Shown piece by piece: positions 8,646-17,908 of a stretch of 64,000 bases of DNA; positions within the stretch are counted from its first letter, which is position 1, and each line of letters opens with the position of its first letter. This DNA comes from Pelomonas aquatica. Its GTDB lineage: Bacteria > Pseudomonadota > Gammaproteobacteria > Burkholderiales > Burkholderiaceae_C. A program made the translations under genes and the position numbers. Location of the stretch: assembly GCF_026712205.1 (NCBI RefSeq), contig NZ_JAPPUW010000015.1, positions 62,001 through 126,000 of the forward strand, in the 5' to 3' direction. The notes beneath the pieces are model-generated. The model worked only from the letters and a program-made list of their open reading frames with translations. It was not told where the DNA came from and searched no databases.

Positions 8646-9329
8646 TCAGCCCGCAATCAGCAAACGGTAGAGGTTGCGCAACATCGCGGCCGTTGCGCCC
8701 CAGATGAAGTGCTCGCGCTCGGGGCCCTGCCAGGGCATGGACAGGAAGCGCCGCTCGCCGCCGGCGAACTCGAAGCGGTGGTGCTGGTGGTGGGCCGGGT
8801 CCATCAGGAAGGCCAGCGGCACCTCGAAGGCCTCGGCGACCTCGAAGTCGTCGAGCTGCAGCGTGAAGCCCGGCGCGACGAGGCCGACGACCGGCGTCAC
8901 CTGGAAGGCCGTCACCGTCGAGTAGACGGGCAACTGGCCGATGATGTCGATGTAGCTGCGCGGCAGGCCGATCTCCTCCTCGGTCTCGCGCAACGCGGTC
9001 GCGACGGGGCCGTCGTCCTCGGGCTCGACGCGGCCGCCAGGGAAGCTGATCTGGCCCGCGTGGTCGCGCAGGTGTTCGGTGCGGCGGGTCAGCAACAGGT
9101 TCAGGCCGGCCTCGCGCTGCACGAGGGGCATCAGCACGGCGGCACCGGCCGGCTCGCGGTCCACGAACAGCCCGCCATCGCCGGCAAATTCGGGCGTCCA
9201 GGACGGCAGCGCCCGCAGCCGGGCACGGATGGCCTGCGGCGTCAGCGCCGAGGCCGGGACGGCGGGCAGGTGGCTGTCGACGCTCGTGACCGGCACGAGT
9301 TGGGGCTGGGTGATGGCGGGGCGTTTCAT
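8646..9329 (-). CDS. Nudix CoA pyrophosphatase (NudL-type)
   Basis: 227 residues. Contains LLTRRTEHLRDHAGQISFPGG, overlapping the UPF0035 signature of CoA pyrophosphatases, directly followed by the Nudix box ending RETEEEIGLP (about 98-123). Such enzymes hydrolyse CoA or acyl-CoA to 3',5'-ADP and phosphopantetheine and are Mg/Mn-dependent. The ATG at 9329 lies just beyond the terminator of the rplS operon, so transcription probably starts anew near here. Confidence 0.88.
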   Translation of the reverse strand: MKRPAITQPQLVPVTSVDSHLPAVPASALTPQAIRARLRALPSWTPEFAGDGGLFVDREPAGAAVLMPLVQREAGLNLLLTRRTEHLRDHAGQISFPGGRVEPEDDGPVATALRETEEEIGLPRSYIDIIGQLPVYSTVTAFQVTPVVGLVAPGFTLQLDDFEVAEAFEVPLAFLMDPAHHQHHRFEFAGGERRFLSMPWQGPEREHFIWGATAAMLRNLYRLLIAG

Positions 9330-9334
9330 GCGTG

Positions 9335-9380
9335 AAAAAACAAAAGCCGCCGAGAGCGTAGCTCCGGGCGGCCTCGGCGG
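9335..9380 (-). terminator. Intrinsic terminator of the rpsP-rimM-trmD-rplS operon
   Basis: Read on the minus strand, CCGCCGAG (9380-9373) pairs with CTCGGCGG (9354-9347) across an 18-nt loop and is followed by CTTTTGTTTTTT. It lies 15 nt beyond the rplS stop. The long T tract makes this one of the clearest terminators in the window. Confidence 0.8.
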
Positions 9381-9394
9381 TGGGAACCGGCTGA

Positions 9395-9748
9395 TTAAGC
9401 CAATTTCTCTTTGATTCGAGCCGACTTGCCCGAACGCTGGCGGAGGTAGTACAGCTTGGCACGACGGACATCGCCGCGGCGCTTGACTTCGATGGAAGCG
9501 ATCAGCGGGCTGTACAGCTGGAAGGTGCGCTCGACGCCTTCGCCGCTGGAGATCTTGCGGACGATGAAGCTGCTGTTCAGGCCGCGGTTGCGCTTGGCGA
9601 TGACGACGCCTTCGTAGGCCTGCACGCGCTTGCGGCTGCCTTCGACGACGTTGACGCTGACGATCACGGTGTCGCCGGGGGCGAAGGCCGGAATGGTCTT
9701 GTTCAGGCGAGCAATTTCTTCTTGCTCAAGGGTTTGGATCAGGTCCAT
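9395..9748 (-). CDS. rplS: 50S ribosomal protein L19
   Basis: 117 residues, the usual L19 size. It sits at the 30S-50S interface. Recognisable conserved stretches are the N-terminal [28 protein letters not shown], and [14 protein letters not shown], with a basic C-terminus ([20 protein letters not shown]). A GTAGGAG ribosome binding site precedes the ATG. It is the last gene of the operon, separated from trmD by 124 nt. Confidence 0.98.
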   Translation of the reverse strand: MDLIQTLEQEEIARLNKTIPAFAPGDTVIVSVNVVEGSRKRVQAYEGVVIAKRNRGLNSSFIVRKISSGEGVERTFQLYSPLIASIEVKRRGDVRRAKLYYLRQRSGKSARIKEKLA

Positions 9749-9872
9749 CTGTGCTCCTACGGATCTTGGCGGGCCGCTATTTATCGGGGTGTTTGCAGCT
9801 GGTTTTCACCTGCCACTCGACCTGCCAGAGGATCGGACAGCCCGTGAGTATAGCCGGGCTTGAGGGTTTCGC

Positions 9873-10622
<750 letters not shown>

Positions 10623-10626
10623 GACT

Positions 10627-11223
10627 TCAGAAGTCGAGGCCCCAGTCGACCGTGATCCGCTTCGCCTCGAGACTCACGTCGTCGACGAAGGCGCCGACGA
10701 AGGGGATCAGCCGCTCCTGGTCGGGCTTGGCCGGCTCCTCGACGCCGGGCGGCAGGATGCGCAGCACCGCGTGCGGGCCCGTATCGATCAGGCCGATGAC
10801 GCGGCCCAGGGGCTGGCTCTCGCGGTTGACGACGTCCAGGCCGATCAGGTCGACCCAGTAGAACTCGCCGTCGGGCGTGCGCGGGAAGTCGCTGCGGGGG
10901 ATGTGGATTTCGTGGCCACGCAGCGCCTCGGCAGCGTTGCGGTCGTCCACGCCCTCGGCCATCGCGACGATGCCCTCGCCCTGCTCGCGCACCGAGCGCA
11001 CGGCCAATTGCAGCTGGCCGGGCTTGGGGCCGGTGGATTTCAGATACCAGCGCTTGGCGCTGAACAGCGCATCCGCGTCGGCCGAGTAGGCCTGCACCTT
11101 CAGGCCGCCCTTGATGCCCCAGGCATCGAGGATGCGGCCCACCGGCACGAGATCTTCAGGCCATGAAGCAAAAGACGGCGCCAAGGCGCCGTCTTGCTGA
11201 GGCTTGTTGCCTGCCACGCGCAC
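10627..11223 (-). CDS. rimM: Ribosome maturation factor RimM
   Basis: 16S rRNA processing factor that binds S19 and helps assemble the 30S head. The RimM N domain starts at [17 protein letters not shown] and the PRC-barrel domain includes [15 protein letters not shown]. The frame opens with a GTG at 11223 directly after the rpsP stop and yields 198 residues, about 25 longer than many RimM proteins. A hairpin lies within codons 10-18. A later start at the GTG of the VPVGRIL segment is possible, but the tryptophan-containing stretch before it looks conserved in related betaproteobacteria. Confidence 0.9.
   Translation of the reverse strand: MRVAGNKPQQDGALAPSFASWPEDLVPVGRILDAWGIKGGLKVQAYSADADALFSAKRWYLKSTGPKPGQLQLAVRSVREQGEGIVAMAEGVDDRNAAEALRGHEIHIPRSDFPRTPDGEFYWVDLIGLDVVNRESQPLGRVIGLIDTGPHAVLRILPPGVEEPAKPDQERLIPFVGAFVDDVSLEAKRITVDWGLDF
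11172..11195 (-). terminator. GC-rich hairpin at the rpsP-rimM junction, possible attenuator
   Basis: Perfect 11-bp stem AAGACGGCGCC (11172-11182) with GGCGCCGTCTT (11185-11195) and a 2-nt loop. On the transcribed minus strand it is followed by TTGC, giving only a short T run. It lies inside the annotated 5' end of rimM, 28 nt after the rpsP stop. It could attenuate transcription past rpsP or stabilise the rpsP transcript end. Confidence 0.55.
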
Positions 11224-11493
11224 TTAGGCGGCAGCGGCGGGGGCCACGGCGGCCGTCTTGGCCTCGCCCACCAGGCGGGCGACGGTGGGCGACAGCTGGG
11301 CGCCGACGCCGATCCAGTAGCTCACGCGGTCCTGCTCGACGCGCAGCTTTTCGGCGGCGCCGGAGGCGACGGGGTTGTAGAAGCCGACGCGCTCGATGAA
11401 GCGGCCGTCACGGCGCTGGCGGCTGTTGGCGACGACGATGTTGTAGAAGGGGCGCTTCTTGGAGCCGCCGCGAGCCAGACGAATCACAACCAT
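11224..11493 (-). CDS. rpsP: 30S ribosomal protein S16
   Basis: 89 residues. S16 is an assembly protein of the 30S body. The sequence has the canonical start [20 protein letters not shown] and the conserved [14 protein letters not shown] block, then an Ala-rich tail. The frame is open 14 codons further upstream, but the conserved N-terminus fixes the ATG at 11493. It is the first gene of the rpsP-rimM-trmD-rplS operon. Confidence 0.97.
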   Translation of the reverse strand: MVVIRLARGGSKKRPFYNIVVANSRQRRDGRFIERVGFYNPVASGAAEKLRVEQDRVSYWIGVGAQLSPTVARLVGEAKTAAVAPAAAA

Positions 11494-11627
11494 GATGTTT
11501 CCTAAAAATTGGGCGACCACCGCACGAGGAGACACTCAAGTAGCGATCAAGTCGATGGCAGGAACCCCTGCCGGGGGAGGCGCTGTAGATACGCCGCGGC
11601 CATCCGCGACCAGCGCCAAAACCGCGC

Positions 11628-11633
11628 ATTATA
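11628..11633 (-). promoter_or_regulatory. Probable -10 element for the rpsP operon
   Basis: A perfect TATAAT is present on the minus strand in the divergent region between rpsP and the GNAT gene, about 135 nt upstream of the rpsP ATG. A clear -35 hexamer at 17 bp is not evident. If used, the transcript would have an untranslated leader of about 125 nt. Confidence 0.45.
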
Positions 11634-11674
11634 AACTCGACGAAACCCTTTCGGGCAGCCTCCGAAACCGACAG

Positions 11675-12223
11675 ATGTCACAGCCTTCCGCCGCCACGCC
11701 CCTGACGATCCGCCCGAGCACCGACGCCGACCTCCCCGCCATCCAGGCCATCTACGGCCGGGCCGTGCGCGAAGGCACCGGCACCTTCGAGACCGAAGTC
11801 CCCGCCGTCGAGGAGATGGGCCGGCGCCGCGCCGAGGTGCTGGGTCGCCAGCTGCCCTGGCTGGTGGCCGAGCGCGGCGGCGAGATTCTCGGCTATGCCT
11901 ACGCGAACTACTTCCGCCCTCGCCTGGCCTACCGCTTCTGCGTCGAGGACTCCATCTACCTCGCGCCGGCCGCCCAGGGCCAAGGCGTCGGCCGGCTGCT
12001 GCTGGCCGAGCTGATCGCCCGCTGCGAAGCCGCCGGCGCGCGCCAGATGCTGGCCGTCATCGGCGACGCGGCCAACGCCGGCTCCATCGGCGTGCACACG
12101 GCGCTCGGCTTCCAGCACACCGGCGTGCTGAAGAGCGCCGGCTGGAAGTTCGGCCGCTGGCTGGACGTGGTGCTGATGCAGCGCACGCTCGGCCTGGGCG
12201 ACAGCGCGGTTGCAGCCGAATGA
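11675..12223 (+). CDS. GNAT-family N-acetyltransferase, phosphinothricin-acetyltransferase-like
   Basis: 182 residues. The N-terminal LTIRPSTDADLPAIQAIYG and the acetyl-CoA loop QGQGVGRLLL near 108-117 define the GNAT fold. The AGARQMLAVIGDAANAGSIG and LGFQHTGVLKSAGWKFGRW segments are typical of the Pat/YncA branch, which N-acetylates phosphinothricin, methionine sulfoximine or related amino-acid analogues. Substrate here is inferred from family only. The ATG of the next gene overlaps the stop (ATGA), so the two are probably co-translated. Confidence 0.88.
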   Translation: MSQPSAATPLTIRPSTDADLPAIQAIYGRAVREGTGTFETEVPAVEEMGRRRAEVLGRQLPWLVAERGGEILGYAYANYFRPRLAYRFCVEDSIYLAPAAQGQGVGRLLLAELIARCEAAGARQMLAVIGDAANAGSIGVHTALGFQHTGVLKSAGWKFGRWLDVVLMQRTLGLGDSAVAAE

Positions 12224-12654
12224 GCGCGGGCATCAAGCACAAGGCCGTCGCGACCTGGCTGGCCCTGGGGGTCGGCGCCTTCGGCCTGCACCGTTTCTAC
12301 CTGCACGGCCCGAAGGACCGCTGGGGCTGGCTGTTCCCGCTGCCGACGCTGCTCGGCCTCGTCGGCGTGCAGCGCATGAACCACCTCGGCCAGGACGACA
12401 GGCTGGCCTGGGTGCTGATCCCGCTGCTGGGCATCAGCCTCGTCGCGGCGCTGATCGGCGGCATCGTCTACGGCCTGACGCCGGACGAGCGCTGGAACGC
12501 GCGCTTCAACCCGCGGCGGCCCGCCGCGCCGGCCGGCTGGGGCGCCATCATCGGCGTCGTGCTCTGCCTGCTGATCGGCGGCACGGCGCTGATGGCGACC
12601 ATCGCCTTCAGCGCCCAGCGCTATTTTGAATCGCAGCAGTCCGCCACGCCTTGA
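12220..12654 (+). CDS. TM2/NINE-like small membrane protein
   Basis: 144 residues. The first half has the TM2-domain look: KHKAVATWLALGVGAFGLHRFYL, with the Gly-rich turn and HRFYL motif, followed by further hydrophobic helices around 68-84 and 112-130. Function of this family in bacteria is unknown. It overlaps the GNAT gene by 4 nt and ends before a repeat-like intergenic segment. Confidence 0.7.
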   Translation: MSAGIKHKAVATWLALGVGAFGLHRFYLHGPKDRWGWLFPLPTLLGLVGVQRMNHLGQDDRLAWVLIPLLGISLVAALIGGIVYGLTPDERWNARFNPRRPAAPAGWGAIIGVVLCLLIGGTALMATIAFSAQRYFESQQSATP

Positions 12655-12768
12655 GTTCGTCGCGGCGCCCCGCGCCGCGTCCCCTCCAGCGGCTGCCGTG
12701 GAGCCGGCTTTGCCGGGCCACTGGCAGCGCCCCCTTGAGGGGGCGGCCGTCAGGCCGTAGGGGGTGGG
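12655..12768. repeat. GC-rich palindromic intergenic sequence, likely dispersed repeat
   Basis: The gap between the convergent TM2-like and pit genes holds a perfect 8-bp stem CGCCCCCT/AGGGGGCG (12728-12745), then a GGCCGTCAGGCCGT near-duplication and a G-rich tail, preceded by further short palindromes (for example CCGGCTTTGCCGG). This composition resembles the palindromic intergenic repeats common in Burkholderiales; that resemblance is from memory. It may also act as a bidirectional terminator. No second copy was seen in this window. Confidence 0.45.
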
Positions 12769-13779
12769 TCAATACAGCGTGAAGCTGATCCAGTAGCAGG
12801 CGCCGGCCACCAGCGCCGCGGCCGGGATCGTGAAGATCCATGCCCAGACGATGCTGCCGGCCACGCCCCAGCGCACGGCCGAGGGCCGCTGCACCGAGCC
12901 GACGCCGACGATGGCGCCGGTGATGGTGTGGGTGGTCGACACCGGCACGCCCAGGGCCGTGGCCAGGAACAGTGTGATCGCGCCGCCGGTCTCGGCGCAG
13001 AAGCCGCCGACAGGCTTGAGCTTGGTGATGCGCTGACCCATGGTCTGCACGATGCGCCAGCCGCCGAACATCGTGCCCATGCCGATGGCGACGTAGCAGG
13101 CGAAGATGACCCAGGTCGGCGGCGCCTTGTCGCCGACGCCGACCATGCCGGCCGCGATCAGCAGCATCCAGATCAGGCCGATGGTCTTCTGCGCGTCGTT
13201 GCCGCCATGGCCCAGGCTATAGAGGCCCGCCGAAACGAGCTGCAGCCGGCGGAACCAGCGGTCGACGCGGATCGGCGACGTGTGCCGGCAGATCCAGGCC
13301 ACGATGACCATCATCAGCGAGCCCAGCAGATAGCCCAGCAGCGGCGACACGATGATGAAGGCCACCGTCTTCCAGATGCCGCCGGCGATCAGCGCCGACG
13401 GGCCGGCCTTGGCGACGACGGCGCCGGCGATGCCGCCGATCAGCGCGTGCGACGAGCTCGACGGGATGCCCCACCACCAGGTGATGCCGTTCCAGGCGAT
13501 GGCGCCGATCAGCGCGCCGAAGACGACGTGGTGGTCCACGATGCCCGGCTCGACGATGCCTTTGCCGACGGTGGCCGCCACCTTGAGCTGGAAGATGCCG
13601 ATGGCGACGACGTTGAAGAAGGCCGCGAACAGCACGGCCTGCTGCGGCTTGAGCACGCCGGTCGAGACAACGGTGGCGATGGAGTTGGCGGCGTCGTGGA
13701 AGCCGTTCATGAAGTCGAACAGCAGGGCCAGCACGACGAGCAGGGCCACCACCCAGAAGGCGATTTCTGCCTGAGGCAT
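12769..13779 (-). CDS. pit: Low-affinity inorganic phosphate transporter (Pit family)
   Basis: 336 residues with about ten membrane helices. Diagnostic motifs of the PiT family are FDFMNGFHDAANSIATVVSTG near 22-42 and the repeat GVPVSTTHTITGAIVGVGS near the C-terminus. PiT proteins import phosphate, often as a metal-phosphate complex, using the proton gradient. The DUF47 gene ends 13 nt upstream, giving the DUF47-pit operon that is common in proteobacteria. Confidence 0.93.
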   Translation of the reverse strand: MPQAEIAFWVVALLVVLALLFDFMNGFHDAANSIATVVSTGVLKPQQAVLFAAFFNVVAIGIFQLKVAATVGKGIVEPGIVDHHVVFGALIGAIAWNGITWWWGIPSSSSHALIGGIAGAVVAKAGPSALIAGGIWKTVAFIIVSPLLGYLLGSLMMVIVAWICRHTSPIRVDRWFRRLQLVSAGLYSLGHGGNDAQKTIGLIWMLLIAAGMVGVGDKAPPTWVIFACYVAIGMGTMFGGWRIVQTMGQRITKLKPVGGFCAETGGAITLFLATALGVPVSTTHTITGAIVGVGSVQRPSAVRWGVAGSIVWAWIFTIPAAALVAGACYWISFTLY

Positions 13780-13792
13780 GGTCGCTCCCGGA

Positions 13793-14440
13793 TCAGGAGT
13801 TCTCGAGGACGATGCCCTCGATCAGATTGGCCACGTCCTCGCAGCGGTCGGAGATGGACTCCAGCTGTTCGTAGATCGCCTTGAGCTTGATGAGCTCGCG
13901 CACGTCGGCTTCCTCGCGGAACAGGCGCGACATGGCCGAGCGCATCACGCGGTCGGCGTCGGACTCCAGGCGGTCGATCTCCTCGCAGGTCTTGAGCGCG
14001 GCCTCGGTGGTGGCCGGCTTGCTCAGGTGGGGCAGCAGCGTCACCGCATGCTGCACGCGCTCGCAGCAGCGCACGCTGAGCGTGGCCAGCTGCAGCACCT
14101 GCTCGGGCACGGCACGCACGTCGTAGAGGGACAGCGTCTCGGACGAGTCCTGCAGCAGGTCGACGATGTCGTCCATCGCGTTGATCAGGCTGTGGATCTG
14201 CTCGCGGTCGATGGGGGTGATGAAGGTGCGGTGCAGCAGGCGGTTCACCTCGGCGGTGATGCGGTCCGCGGCATGCTCCTCCTTGTCCACCTCGTCGGCG
14301 TACTGCTGGCGCAGCGCCGGGTCGGCGTAGTTCTCGATCATCTTCTGGAAGGCGCGCGCGCCTTCCGCGATGTGGCTGCCGTGCTCGTTGAACAGCTCAA
14401 AAAAATTGCCCTCCCGGGGCAGCAGCTTGCCAAAAAGCAT
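13793..14440 (-). CDS. DUF47-family (PhoU-like) protein, Pit accessory
   Basis: 215 residues, all-helical, beginning MLFGKLLPREGNFFELFNEHG, the classical DUF47 start. The family is related to PhoU and usually pairs with Pit, modulating phosphate transport; OrfA of the Sinorhizobium orfA-pit operon is a member. I chose the ATG at 14440 because AAGGA sits 5 nt upstream; an ATG two codons earlier (14446) would place that sequence too close. It is first in the operon with pit. Confidence 0.9.
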   Translation of the reverse strand: MLFGKLLPREGNFFELFNEHGSHIAEGARAFQKMIENYADPALRQQYADEVDKEEHAADRITAEVNRLLHRTFITPIDREQIHSLINAMDDIVDLLQDSSETLSLYDVRAVPEQVLQLATLSVRCCERVQHAVTLLPHLSKPATTEAALKTCEEIDRLESDADRVMRSAMSRLFREEADVRELIKLKAIYEQLESISDRCEDVANLIEGIVLENS

Positions 14441-14470
14441 GGACATCCTTGGATTTCTAAGAAGGCGGGC

Positions 14471-14501
14471 ATTTTACCGGGCGCCGTCACAGAACCGTCA
14501 T
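14471..14501. promoter_or_regulatory. Candidate Pho box and -10 element before DUF47-pit
   Basis: The plus-strand sequence CCGTCACAGAACCGTCAT (14484-14501) matches 14 of 18 positions of the enterobacterial Pho box consensus CTGTCATAAAACTGTCAT, including the 11-bp repeat spacing. It lies seven bases upstream of a minus-strand TAAAAT (14476-14471), but in the orientation opposite to transcription. This is a sequence match only. Confidence 0.4.
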
Positions 14502-14521
14502 CAACCGGCCCGGCCCGAGGC

Positions 14522-14998
14522 TCAAAGCGGCAAGGGTCCCAGCCGCTCGATGCGCTGGGACCGCCAGGCATCGCCGACCGCCAGCCGGGCGAGACCGGGA
14601 TCGATCTCCAGCAGCGGGCACAGCACGAAGGCCCGTTCACCCAGGCGGGGATGGGGCAGCGTGAGCCGCGGCGTGTCGAGCACGAGCTCGTCGTAGAGCA
14701 GCAGGTCGAGGTCCAGCGTGCGCGGCGCGTGGCGGTAGGGGCGCTCGCGGCCGTGGGCCTGCTCGATGGCCTGCAGCGCATCCAGCAGGTCGAGCGGCGC
14801 CAACGCCGTGTCCAGCGCGACGACGGCGTTCAGGAAGTCGGGGCCGCCGGCATCCACCGGGGCGCTGCGCCAGATGCCGGACAGCGCGGCGACCCGGGTT
14901 TCCGGCAGCGCCGCGAGGCCGCGCGCCGCCTGCGTCAGCGTGGCGGACGGGTCTGCGCCGAGATTGGCGCCCAGCCCGATGTAGGCGCGCGCCTTCAC
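14522..14998 (-). CDS. folK: 2-amino-4-hydroxy-6-hydroxymethyldihydropteridine pyrophosphokinase
   Basis: 158 residues, standard HPPK length. Transfers pyrophosphate from ATP to 6-hydroxymethyl-dihydropterin in folate synthesis. Motifs are YIGLGANLG at 6-14, PDFLNAV near 53-59, the ATP-binding [11 protein letters not shown] near 93-103, and [16 protein letters not shown]. The start overlaps the pcnB stop (ATGA), so translation is coupled. Confidence 0.95.
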   Translation of the reverse strand: MKARAYIGLGANLGADPSATLTQAARGLAALPETRVAALSGIWRSAPVDAGGPDFLNAVVALDTALAPLDLLDALQAIEQAHGRERPYRHAPRTLDLDLLLYDELVLDTPRLTLPHPRLGERAFVLCPLLEIDPGLARLAVGDAWRSQRIERLGPLPL

Positions 14999-16548
14999 TC
15001 CGCGCCGGCAGAGGGCGCGGCGCCCTCCCCGCCGCCGGGCTTGCGGCGGCGACGGCGGCGCTTGCGGGCGGGAGCATCGGAGGCCGCCTCGCCAGATTCG
15101 TCGCCCGCCGGCGCCGCGGCAGCGGCATCGGGGCGCGGCGCCCGCACGGCGCGGGGCTGCTTCTGCTGGGCCGTGCGGGCGTCGGCCAGCAGGGCCTGGC
15201 GGTCGTCGTCACTGCCGAGGGCGAAGTCTTCCCACCAGTCGGCCAGGGCCGCGTCGATCTCGCCGACGTCGGCGCGCAGGCGCAGGAAGTCGAAGCCGGC
15301 GCGGTAACGCGGCTGCTCGATGAGGCTGAACACACCCGAGCCGCTGCGGCGCTCGAAGCGGGTCTGCATCATCCAGATCTCGCGCATGTCGGCGGCCAGC
15401 TTGCCGCGGCCGGAGATGTCGCCGATGCGGGCGTCGAAGACGGCGTCGATGGCCTGGGCCAGCGCCGGCACGGGCGGTTCGCCGGCGTTGCGGATCTTGG
15501 TCCAGCGGTCCAGCACCTCGTGCCAGAGCATGCAGGCCAGCATGAAGCTGGGGCTGACGCCGCGGCCTTCCTTGACGCGGCGGTCGGTGTCCTCGAAGGC
15601 CTGGCGCACGAAGGCACCGCGCACGCCCTCGGGCAGGTCGCCGGCGGGGGTCAGCATGGCGTCCAGCACGGCGAACACGCCCTTGCCGCCCTGCCCCACC
15701 AGGCCCAGCTTCTTCAGTTGCACGAGGCTGGCCAGCGAATGGCCGGTCTGCAGCAGCTTGATCATCTCGTCGAACAGGCGCGAGGCCGGCACGTTGGACA
15801 GCAGCGGCACGCAGGCCGCCACCGGGGCCAGCGTCTTCTTCTCGAGCGAGAAGCCGAGCTTGGCCGCGAAACGCACCGCTCGGACGATGCGGACCGGGTC
15901 CTCGCGGTAGCGGGTCTCGGGGTCGCCGATCATGCGCAGCAGCCTGGCCTTCGCATCGGCCAGGCCGCCGTGGTAGTCGACGACGAGGCGGCGCTGCGGG
16001 TCGTAGTACATCGCGTTGACCGTGAAGTCGCGGCGCGCGGCATCCTCGATCTGAGGGCCCCAGACGTTGTCGCGCAGCACGCGGCCGCTGGCGTCCACGG
16101 CATGCTGCTTGCCGTCGAGCTCGGCCTTGGCCGTCTTCTCGTTGCCCTGCACGGCTTCGGACTCGGTCGGCAGCGCGCGGAAGGTCGAGACCTCGATGAC
16201 CTCGTGCTCACGGCCACGGCCGTAGACGACGTGCACGATGCGAAAGCGCCGGCCGATGATGAAGGCGCGGCGGAACAGGCCCTTGACCTGCTCGGGCGTC
16301 GCATCGGTGGCGACGTCGAAGTCCTTGGGCCGCACGCCCAGCAGCAGGTCGCGCACGGCGCCGCCGACGATATAGGCCTCGAAGCCGGCGTCGGTCAGCG
16401 TCTTGACGACCTTGACGGCACGCTCGTCGAGCAGCCCGGGGTCGATGCCGTGCACGTCGGCGGCGACCTCGAGCCGCTTGCCCAGGGGACTGGTCTTCCT
16501 GGGCGCCGCGGGCTTGCCGAGCAGCTTGTCGATGAACTTCTTGATCAT
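14995..16548 (-). CDS. pcnB: Poly(A) polymerase I
   Basis: 517 residues. Adds 3' poly(A) tails that target RNA for decay. The class II nucleotidyltransferase head has [10 protein letters not shown] near 61-70 and the metal-binding [12 protein letters not shown] near 75-86, followed by RRFRIVHV and the [18 protein letters not shown] block. The C-terminus is Arg-rich (RKRRRRRRK), as in PcnB and unlike CCA-adding enzymes. Overlaps of 4 nt join it to the HAD gene upstream and folK downstream. Confidence 0.93.
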   Translation of the reverse strand: MIKKFIDKLLGKPAAPRKTSPLGKRLEVAADVHGIDPGLLDERAVKVVKTLTDAGFEAYIVGGAVRDLLLGVRPKDFDVATDATPEQVKGLFRRAFIIGRRFRIVHVVYGRGREHEVIEVSTFRALPTESEAVQGNEKTAKAELDGKQHAVDASGRVLRDNVWGPQIEDAARRDFTVNAMYYDPQRRLVVDYHGGLADAKARLLRMIGDPETRYREDPVRIVRAVRFAAKLGFSLEKKTLAPVAACVPLLSNVPASRLFDEMIKLLQTGHSLASLVQLKKLGLVGQGGKGVFAVLDAMLTPAGDLPEGVRGAFVRQAFEDTDRRVKEGRGVSPSFMLACMLWHEVLDRWTKIRNAGEPPVPALAQAIDAVFDARIGDISGRGKLAADMREIWMMQTRFERRSGSGVFSLIEQPRYRAGFDFLRLRADVGEIDAALADWWEDFALGSDDDRQALLADARTAQQKQPRAVRAPRPDAAAAAPAGDESGEAASDAPARKRRRRRRKPGGGEGAAPSAGAE

Positions 16549-17213
16549 GCGAAGAGATGGAGCTGGGGCCAGCCGCGCTCGGTGGCGATCTGCGCCAGCG
16601 AGGGGCTGGGGTTGGTCGCCACCGGGTGGCTGACGCGTTCGAGCAGGGGCAGGTCGTTGGTCGAGTCGCTGTAGAAATTGACGCGCTCGAAATCGCGCCA
16701 TTGTGCCCCCAGGCCCTGCAGCCAGTCGTTGACGCGCTGGATCTTGCCCTCGCGGAAGCTCGGCACGCCGTCGACGCCGCCGGTGTAGCGGCCGTCGGCA
16801 TCGCGCACCAGCTTGACCGCGATCAGGTGCTCGATGCCGAAGGCTTCGGCGATGGGCGCGGTGACGAATTCGTTGGTGGCCGTGACGAGGGCGATCAGGT
16901 CGCCGGCGGCGCGGTGCTGCTCGACCAGCGCGACGGCCTCGGGCCGCAGCGCCGGCTTCATGACCTCGGCCATGAAACGCTCGCGCATCGCCAGCGCCTC
17001 GGCCAGCGGCCGGCTGCGCCAGGCCGATGTGGCGAAGCTGACATAGGCCGGCAGGTCCAGCGTGCCGTCGTTGTACTGGGCGAAGAACTCGTCGTTCTTC
17101 GCGCCCCAGACGGCACCGTCGACCCATCCCACGTCGACCATGAAGCCGCCGAAGGCATGGTCGGAATCCACCGGGATCAGCGTCCCGTCGAGGTCAAACA
17201 GCGTCAGATTCAT
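16545..17213 (-). CDS. HAD-superfamily hydrolase, subfamily IB (phosphoserine-phosphatase-like)
   Basis: 222 residues. Motif I FDLDGTLIPVDSD is at 6-18 (nucleophile Asp7 or Asp9), motif II is LVTATN near 107-112, and motif III/IV is YSDSTNDLPLLERV near 180-193. A helical cap follows motif I, typical of subfamily IB. In Burkholderiales this locus often carries an enzyme annotated as histidinol phosphatase or SerB-like; the substrate is not certain. It overlaps hda and pcnB by 4 nt each. Confidence 0.85.
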   Translation of the reverse strand: MNLTLFDLDGTLIPVDSDHAFGGFMVDVGWVDGAVWGAKNDEFFAQYNDGTLDLPAYVSFATSAWRSRPLAEALAMRERFMAEVMKPALRPEAVALVEQHRAAGDLIALVTATNEFVTAPIAEAFGIEHLIAVKLVRDADGRYTGGVDGVPSFREGKIQRVNDWLQGLGAQWRDFERVNFYSDSTNDLPLLERVSHPVATNPSPSLAQIATERGWPQLHLFA

Positions 17214-17908
17214 AAAGTGGGGTCAGGGTCGGTTTTCTTGTCGCCGCCTGCGTCGGCCAGCATGGCCTTCAACAGCGGCAGGGTCAGCGCGCGCTTGGAG
17301 GACAGCGCGAATTCGTCCAGGCGCTCCAGCAGGGCCATCAGGCCCTTCAGGTTGCGCTCGAAGCGGGTCAGCAGATAGCTCAGCACATCGTCGCCCAGCA
17401 GCAGGCCGCGGCGGTCGGCCTCGCGGCGCAGCACGGCGCGCATCTCGGCCTCGCGCAGGGGTTCGAGCGCGAAGCTCGGCCCCCAGCCGAGGCGGGTGCG
17501 CAGGTCCTCGCGCACGGCCAGGTCGACGACGGGCGCATCGGCCGTCGCGACGACGTTGTAGCCCTGCCCCGCCGACGCGGCGAAGAGCGCGAAGGCGGCA
17601 TGCTGCTGGCCGGCGTCGAAGCGGTGGCAGTCGTCCAGCAGCAGCAGGCTCTCGTGGGCGGGCAGCTCCCAGGGCAGCGGCGTGTCGGCGTCGTACCAGG
17701 CGGCGCGCAGGCCGGCGGCCTGCCAGCGCTCGGCCAGGGCCTGCAGCAGATGGGTCTTGCCCGAACCGGCAGGCCCCCACAGCAGCACCGGTGGGTCGCC
17801 CGGCATCAGGCCGAGCAGATAGGCCAGCGCCTCGGCATTGGCGCCGGGCACGAAGTTGTCGAAGCTGCCGGCCGGAGGCGCCAGCAGCGCGAGCGGGATC
17901 TGCCTCAT
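17210..17908 (-). CDS. hda: DnaA regulatory inactivator Hda
   Basis: 232 residues, DnaA-like AAA+ protein without the DNA-binding domain. The N-terminus MRQIPLALL has the QxxLxL-type sliding-clamp-binding motif. Walker A is GPAGSGKTH at 45-53, Walker B is LLLLDDCH near 93-100. Hda with the DNA-loaded clamp stimulates DnaA-ATP hydrolysis and so limits initiation. The ATG at 17908 overlaps the upstream permease stop (TGATG). The same frame is open far upstream but the conserved N-terminus fixes the start. Confidence 0.93.
   Translation of the reverse strand: MRQIPLALLAPPAGSFDNFVPGANAEALAYLLGLMPGDPPVLLWGPAGSGKTHLLQALAERWQAAGLRAAWYDADTPLPWELPAHESLLLLDDCHRFDAGQQHAAFALFAASAGQGYNVVATADAPVVDLAVREDLRTRLGWGPSFALEPLREAEMRAVLRREADRRGLLLGDDVLSYLLTRFERNLKGLMALLERLDEFALSSKRALTLPLLKAMLADAGGDKKTDPDPTL

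Noticed and set aside
12728-12768. Possible CRISPR or tandem repeat array
   Set aside because: Only a hairpin and one near-duplicated unit are present; there is no regular repeat-spacer pattern here or elsewhere in the window.
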